64,000 nt of DNA. Origin: Pseudidiomarina aestuarii. Its GTDB lineage: Bacteria; Pseudomonadota; Gammaproteobacteria; Enterobacterales; Alteromonadaceae. Shown here piece by piece: positions 25,019 through 37,941 of this stretch. The stretch covers positions 186,001-250,000 of the forward strand of contig NZ_PIPR01000002.1 in assembly GCF_003987355.1 (NCBI RefSeq), given 5' to 3'. Under the pieces are notes generated by a model that worked only from the letters and a program-made list of their open reading frames with translations, ran no database searches and was not told the DNA's origin. Both the position numbers and the translations under genes were made by a program. Numbering within the stretch: position 1 is the stretch's first letter; every line of letters starts with the position of its first letter.

Positions 25019-27067
25019 ATGAGTCAAAACCCTTTGCTCAATGATTACCACTTACCACCGTTTCAGTCGATTCGGCCTGAACACATCAAGCCTGCCATTG
25101 AAGCACGCATTGCGGCGTGTAAACAGGTTATTGAGCAAGTCGTGGCAACGCCCTCACCAAGTTGGGAAACCGTCATGGCGCCCCTTGAGCACGTTGACGA
25201 TTTGCTAGAGCGAAGCTGGTCACCGATATCACATTTAAATGCTGTGGTGAGTTCGCCAGAGCTGCGTGAAGCACATGATGCGTGTCTGCCCTTGTTATCC
25301 GACTATGGAACGTTTGTTGGACAGCATGAAGGTCTTTATCGAACGATTCGGACTTTGCACGAGCAACCAAGTTTTACCGAGTTGAGTGAAGCTCAGCAAA
25401 AAGTGATTGTGGATACATTGCGTGATTTTGAATTGAGTGGTGTGGCGCTGCCGCAAGAGCAGAAGCAACGTTATGCAGAAATCTCGTCGCGGTTGGCTGA
25501 TTTGTCTTCGCAATTTAGTAATCATGTGTTGGATGCTACCGACGGTTGGCATTGTCTCGTTACCGATGAATCGCACTTGGCTGGACTGCCAGATAGTGCA
25601 ATTGAATCAGCCGCTGCACTGGCGCGTGAACATGACCAACAAGGCTGGCGCTTTGGTCTCGACATCCCCAGCTATTTGCCGGTGATGATGTACGCCGATC
25701 ACCAACCACTGCGCGAGAAAATGTACGTAGCCTTTACCACTCGAGCATCGGACCAAGGTCCGCAAGCCGGACAGTTTGATAACTCTGAGATCATGGCAGA
25801 AACCTTGGCACTGCGCCATGAGTTAGCAGTATTGCTCGGTTTCAATAACTATGCGGAGTTATCACTCGCGACTAAAATGGCGGAATCCCCGCAGCAAGTT
25901 GAAGATTTTCTCAGTGACCTAGCGGCAAAATCCTTACCCCAGGCGCAGCGAGACTATCAGGATGTCGTTGACTTCGCTCGGCAACAGTTTGGTGTCGATA
26001 GCATTGAGGCATGGGATGTTGCTTACTACAGTGAGAAGCTGAAGCAGCAAGAATACGCCATTTCGGATGAGCAACTGCGTCCGTACTTCCCCGAGAATCA
26101 AGTCATCAAGGGGTTGTTCCATGTCGTCGAGTCACTGTTCAGCGTAAGCATTACCGAACAGCCGAGAGAAGATATCTGGCATCAGAATGTCCGCTATTTC
26201 GTAATTTCTGATCAGGATGGCTCACCGCGCGGCTCGTTTTTCCTTGATTTATACGCGCGTTCCGGCAAGCGTGGCGGGGCTTGGATGGCTGAATGTGCTG
26301 TCCGTCGCATCACCGCTACCAACCAAGTTCAACTGCCTGTGGCGTATCTCACCTGTAACTTCAATAAGCCGGTGGGTGGTAAACCAGCGCTATTTACCCA
26401 TGATGAAGTGCTGACACTATTTCATGAGTTCGGACACGGCCTGCACCACATGTTGACTCGCGTCGATGTGGCTGGGGTGTCTGGTATTAATGGTGTGGCT
26501 TGGGACGCTGTTGAACTGCCGTCACAGTTTCTTGAAAATTGGTGTTGGGAACCGGAAGCGTTGCAGACGATTTCAGGCCACTACGAAACCGGTGAACCCT
26601 TGCCGCAAGATTTACTCAACAATATGTTAGCCGCGCGGAACTTCCAATCGGCTATGCAGATGGTGCGACAACTCGAATTCAGTTTGTTCGACTTGCGTAT
26701 TCACCGTGATTTCGATCCGAGTCAAGGTGGCGCTCAGATTCAAGCTATCTTGGATCAAACACGCCGTGAGGTTGCAGTGCGTCAGCCGCCTGAGTACAAC
26801 CGCTTTCAACATGGCTTTGGACATATCTTTGCTGGTGGTTATGCTGCTGGTTACTACAGCTACAAATGGGCTGAAGTGCTGTCTGCCGATGCGTTTGCAC
26901 GCTTTGAAGAAGAGGGTATTTTCAACGCAGCTACCGGACGCGATTTCCTTGAAGCGATATTAGAGCGCGGTGGCTCAAAGGATGCGATGGAGTTGTTCAA
27001 AGCTTTTCGTGGTCGTGAACCACAAGTCGATGCGCTACTGCGACATTCGGGAATTGCCGCGCGTTAA
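25019..27067 (+). CDS. prlC: Oligopeptidase A
   Basis: An M3-family zinc metallopeptidase of 682 residues that clears signal peptides and other oligopeptides in the cytoplasm. The zinc site HEFGHGLHHML lies at about residues 468-478. N-terminal NPLLNDYHLPPFQSIRPEHIKPAIE is the typical PrlC start, and YNRFQHGFGHIFAGGYAAGYYSYKWAEVL is the substrate-binding region. ATG 25019 has AGAGGA upstream. In E. coli prlC is followed by rlmJ, which is not the case here, as rlmJ is at 37010. Confidence 0.95.
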   Translation: MSQNPLLNDYHLPPFQSIRPEHIKPAIEARIAACKQVIEQVVATPSPSWETVMAPLEHVDDLLERSWSPISHLNAVVSSPELREAHDACLPLLSDYGTFVGQHEGLYRTIRTLHEQPSFTELSEAQQKVIVDTLRDFELSGVALPQEQKQRYAEISSRLADLSSQFSNHVLDATDGWHCLVTDESHLAGLPDSAIESAAALAREHDQQGWRFGLDIPSYLPVMMYADHQPLREKMYVAFTTRASDQGPQAGQFDNSEIMAETLALRHELAVLLGFNNYAELSLATKMAESPQQVEDFLSDLAAKSLPQAQRDYQDVVDFARQQFGVDSIEAWDVAYYSEKLKQQEYAISDEQLRPYFPENQVIKGLFHVVESLFSVSITEQPREDIWHQNVRYFVISDQDGSPRGSFFLDLYARSGKRGGAWMAECAVRRITATNQVQLPVAYLTCNFNKPVGGKPALFTHDEVLTLFHEFGHGLHHMLTRVDVAGVSGINGVAWDAVELPSQFLENWCWEPEALQTISGHYETGEPLPQDLLNNMLAARNFQSAMQMVRQLEFSLFDLRIHRDFDPSQGGAQIQAILDQTRREVAVRQPPEYNRFQHGFGHIFAGGYAAGYYSYKWAEVLSADAFARFEEEGIFNAATGRDFLEAILERGGSKDAMELFKAFRGREPQVDALLRHSGIAAR

Positions 27068-27074
27068 TGATTCA

Positions 27075-27115
27075 GTGGGTGTTACCTAGCTTCGTGCTTA
27101 AGCGGGTAGCACCCA
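27075..27115. terminator. Hairpin between prlC and the DUF2970 gene
   Basis: GTGGGTGTTACC (27075-27086) pairs with GGTAGCACCCA (27105-27115) with one G-T wobble. It spans the convergent gap and the last codons of the DUF2970 gene. There is no U-run, so rho-independent termination is doubtful. Confidence 0.4.
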
Positions 27116-27289
27116 GTTCACGATTAAGAGTAATGAGACGACGAACAGAATAATAAAAATGATACCGACCGTGATGTAAACGGCGGGGTTACCATTGGTA
27201 AAGTCACGTTGACGATTTTGTTCGGTTTGGACACCAAATAAGGCAGCGAGCACGCTCAATAAAATACTGAGAGGGCCTGGCTTACTCAT
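27098..27289 (-). CDS. DUF2970 small membrane protein
   Basis: A 63-residue protein with an N-terminal amphipathic segment LSILLSVLAALFGVQTEQNRQRDF and one transmembrane helix at about 38-60. The FGVQ...RDF pattern and length match DUF2970, a family of unknown function. It is 21 bp downstream of the 99-residue gene and likely shares its transcript. Confidence 0.75.
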   Translation of the reverse strand: MSKPGPLSILLSVLAALFGVQTEQNRQRDFTNGNPAVYITVGIIFIILFVVSLLLIVNWVLPA

Positions 27290-27310
27290 TCAGTACTTAC
27301 TCATTAATAA

Positions 27311-27610
27311 CTAGCGAACTTTCTTCGGAGCGAAATCGCGTTTGGTTTCAGAATTGCCAAACAGTAATTCGAATAAGTCGAGGAAGTGAAATTGTGTTGA
27401 ACGGCTTTGTCCCGAGAACCAACTTTTCCAAGTGACTTCTTTTTCGAGAGCTGTGCATTCTTCGTAGGCTTGCTTTTGCTCGGTGTTTTTCAACAGCTCA
27501 TCGCATTGCTGCGTGACATTATTGGCGCGGGCTTGCCACGACGGAGACAGCATCGACCCCAGCAGGATCATGCCGCAAACCACCAATATTGACGCTAAAC
27601 GTGAAGTCAT
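27311..27610 (-). CDS. Exported small protein, function unknown
   Basis: A 99-residue protein with a clear signal peptide (LASILVVCGMILLGSML...ARA/NN). The mature part of about 70 residues has two cysteines (QQCDELL and YEECTALE) that could form a disulfide. It ends in a basic tail, DFAPKKVR. I do not recognise the family. ATG 27610 is the only start giving the signal. It precedes the DUF2970 gene and diverges from rpe. Confidence 0.62.
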   Translation of the reverse strand: MTSRLASILVVCGMILLGSMLSPSWQARANNVTQQCDELLKNTEQKQAYEECTALEKEVTWKSWFSGQSRSTQFHFLDLFELLFGNSETKRDFAPKKVR

Positions 27611-27648
27611 TGAAATAACCTTGTTTAATAATTGCTCATAATGTAGCA

Positions 27649-27688
27649 GGCAAATGCCTATTTTGCCAAGTATCTTGGCGTATTTTTT
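27649..27688 (+). promoter_or_regulatory. Alternative hairpins with U-run upstream of rpe
   Basis: GCCAAG-TAT-CTTGGC (27665-27679) followed by GTATTTTTTT looks like a rho-independent terminator on the + strand. An earlier hairpin, GGCAAA (27649-27654) with TTTGCC (27662-27667), would use part of the same left arm, so the two exclude each other. This may be an attenuator for rpe, or only a terminator for antisense read-through from prlC. I could not place a promoter ahead of it with confidence. Confidence 0.4.
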
Positions 27689-27792
27689 TGACTGCCAAGC
27701 GCGTTATCCTCTGGTACACTATGGCGCATGAATAAACACAGCCGGCCCTTGCCCACAGCCCGCGTGGCTGAGGCAAGTATGAGGATACTAAA

Positions 27793-28476
27793 GTGACTGA
27801 TTTTTTAATCGCCCCCTCCATTTTATCTGCAGACTTTGCGCGACTTGGCGCAGAAGTTGATGCTGTCTTAGAGGCTGGTGCTGATGTCGTCCATTTTGAT
27901 GTTATGGATAATCACTTTGTTCCGAATCTGACGATAGGTCCTATGGTGTGCTCGGCTCTACGCAAGTACGGTGTTACCGCGCCTATCGATGTGCATTTAA
28001 TGGTACAACCCGTCGATCGTATTATCGGTGATTTTGCGGAAGCGGGGGCGTCGATCATTACTTTTCATCCAGAGGCTTCAACACATATTGACCGGTCGTT
28101 GGAATTGATTCGTGCTGCAGGGTGCCAATCTGGGCTAGTGTTTAATCCGGCAACGCCGTTGCATTACCTCGATTACGTCATGGATAAAGTGGACGTCATA
28201 TTGTTGATGTCAGTCAACCCAGGTTTTGGTGGGCAACAGTTTATTCCAACCACCCTCGATAAACTTAAAGAAGCACGGCAGCGCATCACCGCGAGCGGTC
28301 GCCCCATTCGATTAGAAATTGATGGTGGCATTAAGGTGGATAATATTGCCTCTGTGGCAGCCGCTGGAGCAGATATGTTTGTTGCAGGTTCAGCTATTTT
28401 TAATCAGTCAGACTATCGAACTGTTATCGAGGCAATGCGCGCCGAACTTGCCACAGTTACAAAATCATCTAATTAA
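27793..28476 (+). CDS. rpe: Ribulose-phosphate 3-epimerase
   Basis: Interconverts ribulose-5-phosphate and xylulose-5-phosphate in the pentose phosphate pathway. It is a 227-residue TIM barrel with [13 protein letters not shown] at the N-terminus, the metal and catalytic segments [12 protein letters not shown] and [16 protein letters not shown], and LEIDGGI near the C-terminus. Initiation is at GTG 27793, with GAGGA at 27781-27785. A 22-codon frame from ATG 27728 ends in TGA overlapping this GTG and may couple its translation. trpS follows after 23 bp, as in the rpe-gph-trpS order of E. coli but without gph. Confidence 0.95.
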   Translation: MTDFLIAPSILSADFARLGAEVDAVLEAGADVVHFDVMDNHFVPNLTIGPMVCSALRKYGVTAPIDVHLMVQPVDRIIGDFAEAGASIITFHPEASTHIDRSLELIRAAGCQSGLVFNPATPLHYLDYVMDKVDVILLMSVNPGFGGQQFIPTTLDKLKEARQRITASGRPIRLEIDGGIKVDNIASVAAAGADMFVAGSAIFNQSDYRTVIEAMRAELATVTKSSN

Positions 28477-28499
28477 TTTTTTCATTCAGGAAGTCAATC

Positions 28500-29504
28500 A
28501 TGTCTAAACCCATTGTTCTCAGTGGCTGTCAGCCATCCGGTCAATTGTCCATCGGTAACTATATCGGTGCACTACGCCAGTGGGTGAAAATGCAGAGTAC
28601 TCATGATTGCCTCTTCATGCTGGTCGACCTTCACGCGATCACCGTCCGTCAAGAGCCAGAGCAATTGCGCAATGCTACCCTCGACGGTCTCGCCTTGTAT
28701 ATGGCATGTGGCTTGGATCCAGAGCAGAGCACTATCTTCGTGCAGTCGCATGTTCCACAGCACGCCGAGCTAGCTTGGATCTTGAATTGTTATACGCAAA
28801 TGGGTGAATTGAATCGGATGACTCAGTTCAAAGACAAGTCTGACCGTCATGCCCATAACGTCAATGCTGGCTTGTTTACCTATCCTGCACTCATGGCTGC
28901 CGATATTCTGTTATATCAAGCGAATGAAGTACCCGTGGGTAACGACCAAAAGCAGCATCTTGAATTGACTCGTGATGTTGCGACGCGCTTTAACAATATT
29001 TATGGCGACATATTTACCGTACCCGAGCCGTTTATTCCTGAGGTGGGTGCGCGTGTGATGAGCTTGCAAGATCCGACGAAAAAAATGTCCAAGTCTGACG
29101 ATAATGAAAATAACTACATTGGTTTGTTAGAAGATCCGAAGAAGATAACCAAAAAATTGAAGCGGGCTGTCACGGATTCCGATGAGCAGGCACGCATCTA
29201 TTTTGATACTGAAGAAAAACCAGGTGTCTCTAACTTACTGTCGATTTTGTCAGCAGCTACTGGGACTTCCATTGCCGACTTAGTTCCGCAATACGAAGAC
29301 AAAATGTACGGTCATTTGAAAACCGATACGGCCGCAGCAGTTGTGGCAATGTTGGAGCCAATTCAACAGCGTTACCAAGAGTATCGGAATAACTTAGATT
29401 ATTTGCAGCAGGTAATGAGAAAAGGTGCCGATGCTGCGTCGGAACGAGCAGCGCAGACGTTACGGCAGGTCTATGACGCAGTCGGTTTTGTGCCGCGCCC
29501 ATAA
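28500..29504 (+). CDS. trpS: Tryptophan-tRNA ligase
   Basis: Class I aminoacyl-tRNA synthetase of 334 residues. The HIGH-type motif appears as SIGNY (residues about 17-21 in [18 protein letters not shown]) and the KMSKS motif as KKMSKSDDN near 195-203. [20 protein letters not shown] is typical of bacterial TrpRS. GGAAG lies ahead of ATG 28500. Probably in one transcript with rpe. I see no tryptophan-rich leader. Confidence 0.96.
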   Translation: MSKPIVLSGCQPSGQLSIGNYIGALRQWVKMQSTHDCLFMLVDLHAITVRQEPEQLRNATLDGLALYMACGLDPEQSTIFVQSHVPQHAELAWILNCYTQMGELNRMTQFKDKSDRHAHNVNAGLFTYPALMAADILLYQANEVPVGNDQKQHLELTRDVATRFNNIYGDIFTVPEPFIPEVGARVMSLQDPTKKMSKSDDNENNYIGLLEDPKKITKKLKRAVTDSDEQARIYFDTEEKPGVSNLLSILSAATGTSIADLVPQYEDKMYGHLKTDTAAAVVAMLEPIQQRYQEYRNNLDYLQQVMRKGADAASERAAQTLRQVYDAVGFVPRP

Positions 29505-29610
29505 GGCCTTCAGAGCACATAAATAAGTGTTCGCTTCGAAAAATCTTTATGCTATTTTGCTTATATAAAATGTCATATATCGACGTACTTCTATCATGAA
29601 GGCTTGGTGA

Positions 29611-31860
29611 ATGAGTGAATCGGATTCGAGCATGGCGGAGAACCGCCGGTTAGCAGCATTACGTGCAACTAAATTGCTCGATACGCCCAACGAAGCGCGG
29701 TTTGATCGCTGGGTTCAATTAGCGCGCCAAACATTTGATGTTCCCATCGCGCTGGTTTCATTCGTCGATGCTGATAGACAGTGGTTCAAGGCAAAAAGTG
29801 GCTTAAGCGTGCAGGAAACTCCGCGTAGTCTGTCGTTTTGTAGTCATGCTATTCAGCAGCGCGATATCATGGTGGTCGAAGACGCCACGCAAGATGCGCG
29901 TTTCAAAGATAATCGGTTTGTACATGATGACCCCGGTATTCGTTTTTACGCCGGTGCTCCGCTGCAAACGCCAAACGGCGAGCAAGTCGGAACCTTGTGC
30001 ATTCTCGATACCCGAGTGCGACAGCTTACAGAGAGCCAACTCACTACGCTCCGGGCACTCGGTGATGCTGTGCAAGCAGAAATGAACTTGCGTGCGTACC
30101 AAAGTGCTGCCGAAGACCTCATTCAACAACAATCTGAAACCAGCGAGACCAATCAGCGACTGCAGGAGCGCGAACAGCGACTTTCCTCTATTTATGATTT
30201 GGCTCCGGTTGGCATATCGATTTGCAATGCTGACGGACAGTTAATCGAAGCAAACCATGCAGCTGAGGCAATTCTTAATCAAAGCATGGAAGCGTTGACG
30301 CATCGCCAAATTGATGACCCAGATTGGCGGATCTTCGATGAACGTGGCTTCATTCTTGCTCCGCAAGATTTTGCTTCATCACGGGCGTTACGGGAACGGC
30401 GTCCGGTCACCAACCAAATCATGAAGTTAGAGCAGGGTGCTTATTCGGTATGGTTGTCAGTCAGCGCATCACCGTTGCCAGACGGCGGTGCGATTATTGT
30501 TTATTCGGATATCTCTGACTTAAAGCAGCAACAAGATCGCATTCGTTATTTAGCCGCGCACGACCAATTGACTGGGCTCTGCAATCGCTCTGAATTTATG
30601 CATGAGCTCGACGGACGAATTGCGGTAGCGAGAAACACGGACCAAACGTTGTCTGTGATCACTTTCGATATTAATCACTTCAAAGAAATCAATGAGTCCG
30701 CTGGACACGCCATAGGCGACCAATTATTGCTGGAAGTTGCGAAGCGTCTGCAGCGACATGTGCGTAGCCGTGATTTGATAGCGCGAATTGGTGGTGATGA
30801 ATTTGCGATTATCACTTTCCATCATGAAGCCGAAATTGAGGCGTTGATTGAGCGATTGTTGGCGCAACTGAGTCAGGCCTATGAAATTCAGTCCGCTGAA
30901 TTTCGTATCAACATTAGTGCTGGTGTGGCAACCTTACCGCGGCACTCCGACAGTGCTGATGTGTTGCTGCGCCGCGCGGATATGGCGATGTTCCATGCGA
31001 AGACTATGGATCTCCCGTACTGCCGCTATCACGAAGCATTGAATAACTTTTATTTACGTCGAATTGCCCTAGTGGAAGGTTTGGAGTATGCCATCCGCAC
31101 GTCAGCATTACGGACCTACTTACAGCCGCAGTTGAACATTCAAACGGGTCAGTTAGTTGGCGCAGAAGTATTGTTGCGTTGGCAAGATCCTGATTTTGGT
31201 TGGGTTAGTCCGGCTGAGTTTATTCCTCTTGCCGAAGAGCGCGGTTTGATATGTCGCATCACGCAATATGTGATTCGAAACGTGCTGCAACAACTGCAGA
31301 TCTGGCGTGAAGAAGGTCTGGAAATGTGCGGTCGGGTTGGCATCAACATCTCTATTCGCGACCTAGAGCAACCGCAGTTTGTCGAAGAATTACTGGAGCA
31401 AGTAGCGACGTCGGGTTGTCATCCGAAACAACTCGAGTTGGAGATAACCGAAACCGCTTTTATGCGCGATCCTGAGGTGGCACTGGCAACCCTAACCAAG
31501 CTCCACGAAGCAGGTTTTTCACTAGCAATTGATGACTTCGGCATCGGCCACTCCGTATTGAATTACTTAAAACAAATTCAAGCCGATGTGCTCAAAATCG
31601 ACATCAGCTTCACGCGTGAATTACTGACCAGCGCTGCTGATAAAGCAATAATTCAGACCATTATCGCTACTGCGAATATTTTTGGGATGAAGACTTTAGC
31701 TGAGGGTGTTGAATCTGCGGAGCAAGCGCAAGAACTTCGCCGCTTGGGTTGTGATTACGCGCAAGGTTATTGGTATGGTGAGCCGCAACCTATCGCTGAT
31801 TTCGAAGCGAACTGGTTGCGTGATGGCCGCGCCGCTGGTTGCGAGACTTCTAACTCGTAA
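29611..31860 (+). CDS. GAF-PAS-GGDEF-EAL cyclic di-GMP protein
   Basis: A 749-residue, apparently cytoplasmic sensor protein. A GAF domain (about 25-160, with FCSHAI and FYAGAPL) is followed by a short coiled coil (165-185), PAS (190-305), GGDEF (315-475) and EAL (490-735). The cyclase motif RIGGDEF is intact and the RxxD inhibitory site RSRD sits five residues ahead. The phosphodiesterase motif reads EVL rather than EAL, but the later catalytic segments (IDDFGIGHS, LKIDISF) look complete. Either or both activities may be live. No membrane segment is seen. It stands alone between trpS and pabA. Confidence 0.92.
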   Translation: MSESDSSMAENRRLAALRATKLLDTPNEARFDRWVQLARQTFDVPIALVSFVDADRQWFKAKSGLSVQETPRSLSFCSHAIQQRDIMVVEDATQDARFKDNRFVHDDPGIRFYAGAPLQTPNGEQVGTLCILDTRVRQLTESQLTTLRALGDAVQAEMNLRAYQSAAEDLIQQQSETSETNQRLQEREQRLSSIYDLAPVGISICNADGQLIEANHAAEAILNQSMEALTHRQIDDPDWRIFDERGFILAPQDFASSRALRERRPVTNQIMKLEQGAYSVWLSVSASPLPDGGAIIVYSDISDLKQQQDRIRYLAAHDQLTGLCNRSEFMHELDGRIAVARNTDQTLSVITFDINHFKEINESAGHAIGDQLLLEVAKRLQRHVRSRDLIARIGGDEFAIITFHHEAEIEALIERLLAQLSQAYEIQSAEFRINISAGVATLPRHSDSADVLLRRADMAMFHAKTMDLPYCRYHEALNNFYLRRIALVEGLEYAIRTSALRTYLQPQLNIQTGQLVGAEVLLRWQDPDFGWVSPAEFIPLAEERGLICRITQYVIRNVLQQLQIWREEGLEMCGRVGINISIRDLEQPQFVEELLEQVATSGCHPKQLELEITETAFMRDPEVALATLTKLHEAGFSLAIDDFGIGHSVLNYLKQIQADVLKIDISFTRELLTSAADKAIIQTIIATANIFGMKTLAEGVESAEQAQELRRLGCDYAQGYWYGEPQPIADFEANWLRDGRAAGCETSNS

Positions 31861-31927
31861 GCTTAGCAACGACACGCCAATCAATGCTAGGATGCGGCGA
31901 TTCCAGTCGATACGTTAGAGTAAATTT

Positions 31928-32527
31928 ATGTTGCTGATGATCGATAATTACGACTCTTTCACACACAACGTCGTACGTTATTTCCGTGAGCTGAAAGCGG
32001 AAGTCAAAGTTATTCGTAACGACGAACTGACACTAGCAGGAATCGAGGAGCTTCCGCTCAGCGGTATCGTCATTTCACCGGGTCCGTGTACGCCCAATGA
32101 AGCCGGTATTTCACTCGCAGTCATTGAACACTTTGCTGGGAAACTTCCTATTCTGGGGGTATGTCTTGGGCATCAAGCCATTGGCCAAGTTTTTGGCGCC
32201 AAAGTGGTGCGAGCAAACGCAGTCATGCATGGTAAAACGTCGAGTGTCGAGCACACTCAAACAGGCCTGTTTCACAATCTACCGAATCCTTTCACAGTCG
32301 CTCGCTACCATTCACTGCTGTTAGCCAGCGACAGTATTCCCGATACTTTGGTCGTTGATGCTTGGACTACTGCAAGCTCAGGTGAACGCGAAGTGATGGC
32401 GATACGGCATCGCGATCTACCCATCTGGGGCGTCCAGTATCATCCTGAAGCCATCCAAACCGAGCATGGCCACCAACTACTAGCCAACTGGCTCAACCTC
32501 AAAGCGAAAAGCGTTACTAGCTATTAG
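31928..32527 (+). CDS. pabA: Aminodeoxychorismate/anthranilate synthase glutaminase subunit
   Basis: Provides ammonia from glutamine to chorismate-using synthases for folate (PabA) or tryptophan (TrpG). A 199-residue class I glutaminase with nucleophile Cys in [11 protein letters not shown] and the His/Glu pair in [12 protein letters not shown]. In E. coli pabA lies beside argD; here the argD/astC gene follows, which favours pabA, and one protein may serve both pathways. The final residues SVTSY and the TAG stop are encoded by repeat copy D, so the C-terminus is a few residues longer or different from relatives. Confidence 0.9.
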   Translation: MLLMIDNYDSFTHNVVRYFRELKAEVKVIRNDELTLAGIEELPLSGIVISPGPCTPNEAGISLAVIEHFAGKLPILGVCLGHQAIGQVFGAKVVRANAVMHGKTSSVEHTQTGLFHNLPNPFTVARYHSLLLASDSIPDTLVVDAWTTASSGEREVMAIRHRDLPIWGVQYHPEAIQTEHGHQLLANWLNLKAKSVTSY

Positions 32528-32601
32528 CTACTCGTTACTAGAAGAGCGCAGATCTGTGTTTTCGAGTAACCAGTAGCTAATAGCCAATAGCGCTCTTTTT
32601 T
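32507..32601. repeat. Heptamer palindromic intergenic repeat, copy D (best preserved)
   Basis: AAAAGCG (32507-32513), left-arm 7-mers TTACTAG, CTATTAG, CTACTCG, TTACTAG (32514-32541), AAGAGC, centre GCAGATCTGTG, TTTTCGA, right-arm 7-mers GTAACCA, GTAGCTA, ATAGCCA, then ATAGCGCTCTTTTTT. A-tract, stem and T-tract give a rho-independent terminator shape for pabA. The pabA stop TAG lies in the second left unit. A separate small 7-bp tandem (ACTATTC twice, 32610-32623) follows. Confidence 0.88.
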
Positions 32602-32767
32602 AACTGTTAACTATTCACTATTCACTGGCTTTTCCGCATATTCATGCAGCCCTTGTGCAAAACCAACTAACTCCCCGTGATAGCTTGATTTTTCTACGCT
32701 GTAGCGACGACAGCGAGCAAAAAATCTGCGATAATAGACGCACTTTTAAAGCCGAATTCATCTTTGA

Positions 32768-34006
<1,239 letters not shown>

Positions 34007-34034
34007 GCTAGCCCAGCGCTAGCGGAGACACATT

Positions 34035-36562
<2,528 letters not shown>

Positions 36563-36581
36563 TCGAACGAGGGAAATGACG

Positions 36582-37001
36582 ATGGCAGCAGCAATGCATG
36601 CGCAAGTGAAATGGATACAAGGCATGGAGTTTTCCGCAGAGTCGGGCTCTGGCCATACCGTGCGAATGGATGGTGATAAAGCTACTGCTGCGAGTCCAAT
36701 GGAGCTGGTGCTCATGGCTGCTGGTGGCTGCTCATCTGTTGATGTGGTGTCGATACTCGAAAAAACTCGTCAGCAAGTGACGGCTGTGCGCTGTGACGTG
36801 GATGGCAAGCGTGCCGATGCTACGCCTGCAGTGTTCACAGATATTCATTTGCACTTTGTGGTGACCGGCACGGATATTGCCGAGAAGCATGTGGAGCGAG
36901 CGGTGCAATTGAGTGCAGAGAAATATTGCTCGGTCGCGAAAATGTTGGAAGTTTCAGTCAATGTGACGCATAGCTTCAGTATTGAAGCGGCAACTGAGTA
37001 A
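36582..37001 (+). CDS. OsmC-family protein, YhfA-like
   Basis: A 139-residue OsmC-fold protein with the cysteine pair C50 (AAGGCSSVD) and C116 (SAEKYCSVAK). MKWIQGMEF-type N-terminus and SPMELVLMAAGGCSSVDVVSILEK match the YhfA branch of unknown function. ATG 36576 would be 2-3 nt from the GAGGGA site, so ATG 36582 is preferred. It follows astD by 19 bp and precedes rlmJ by 8 bp, so it is likely in the ast transcript, though no metabolic link is evident. Confidence 0.83.
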   Translation: MAAAMHAQVKWIQGMEFSAESGSGHTVRMDGDKATAASPMELVLMAAGGCSSVDVVSILEKTRQQVTAVRCDVDGKRADATPAVFTDIHLHFVVTGTDIAEKHVERAVQLSAEKYCSVAKMLEVSVNVTHSFSIEAATE

Positions 37002-37009
37002 CGGGCTCT

Positions 37010-37852
37010 ATGAACTATCGCCATAGCTATCATGCAGGCAACTTTGCTGATGTTTTGAAACATGCGTTGCAATGGGTGTGTTTAGACTACTTGACGCAAA
37101 AGGATAAACCGATGTTTGTGTTGGATACCCACGCAGGCATCGGTATGTATGATTTGACCGGAGAGCAAGCTCAGAAAACTGCAGAGTGGGAACAAGGTAT
37201 TGGCCGCTTGCTACAAGCGTCTCAGGTGCCCGAAGCGTTAGCAGGTTATGTTGCCGCAGTGCGCTCATTAAATGACGGTGATAGCATGCGCTGGTACCCC
37301 GGCTCACCATGGCTCACACAAGCACATTTGCGCGAGCAAGATCAACTGACATTGTCTGAATTGCACCCGTTGGATGCGATGGAACTTGCGGTCAACTTTC
37401 GCCGTCAGCGTCAGGTCAAAGTGCTGCAGCAAGAAAATGGTTACGCAGCAATGAAGGCGCTGTTACCACCCCCGCAAAAGCGCGGAATGGTATTGATTGA
37501 CCCACCCTTTGAGCAACGTGATGAGTTCGACCAAGTCATCAATGCCTTGCAAGCGGCACTGAAGCGCTGGAGTACGGGTACCTACGCAGTGTGGTATCCC
37601 ATCAAAGATCCGCTCACCATCGGCGAGTTTCATCAACGCGTCTTAGCGTTGCCACAAGCTGACAAAGTGTATGCGGTTGATTTACTGATCCGTGAGCCGC
37701 TCGACAACACCAAGCTGAATGGGTGCGGCATGCTGTTTATCAATCCTCCGTACGGACTGACCCAACAAGCCCCGGCTTTACTTGAGTTCCTGCGTCCATT
37801 GTTAGCTCAGGACCGCGGCGCTCAAGCACAAACCCAATGGCTAACTGACTAA
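37010..37852 (+). CDS. rlmJ: 23S rRNA (adenine-2030-N6)-methyltransferase
   Basis: Methylates A2030 in 23S rRNA with S-adenosylmethionine. It is 280 residues, the RlmJ length. NYRHSYHAGNFADVLKHA is the family N-terminus, LDTHAGIGMYDL the SAM loop, and IDPPFEQRDEF the DPP(F/Y) catalytic motif. GCGMLFINPPYGL is near the end. Overlaps nothing; it ends one base before repeat copy E. Probably the last gene of the ast transcript, terminated by that repeat. Confidence 0.95.
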   Translation: MNYRHSYHAGNFADVLKHALQWVCLDYLTQKDKPMFVLDTHAGIGMYDLTGEQAQKTAEWEQGIGRLLQASQVPEALAGYVAAVRSLNDGDSMRWYPGSPWLTQAHLREQDQLTLSELHPLDAMELAVNFRRQRQVKVLQQENGYAAMKALLPPPQKRGMVLIDPPFEQRDEFDQVINALQAALKRWSTGTYAVWYPIKDPLTIGEFHQRVLALPQADKVYAVDLLIREPLDNTKLNGCGMLFINPPYGLTQQAPALLEFLRPLLAQDRGAQAQTQWLTD

Positions 37853-37941
37853 AAGCGTTATTGGTGACTAGCTACTGGCTATTCGCAGAGCGAGATCTGT
37901 CTTTTCTAGTATCAAGTAGCCAATAGCTATTCGCATTTTTT
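37851..37941. repeat. Heptamer palindromic intergenic repeat, copy E
   Basis: It occupies the entire gap between convergent rlmJ (stop 37850-37852) and prkB (stop 37940-37942). AAAAGCG, left units TTATTGG, TGACTAG, CTACTGG, CTATTCG, then CAGAGC, centre GAGATCTGTC, TTTTCTA, right units GTATCAA, GTAGCCA, ATAGCTA and TTCGCATTTTTT. The A-tract and T-tract make it look like a bidirectional terminator. Confidence 0.85.
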
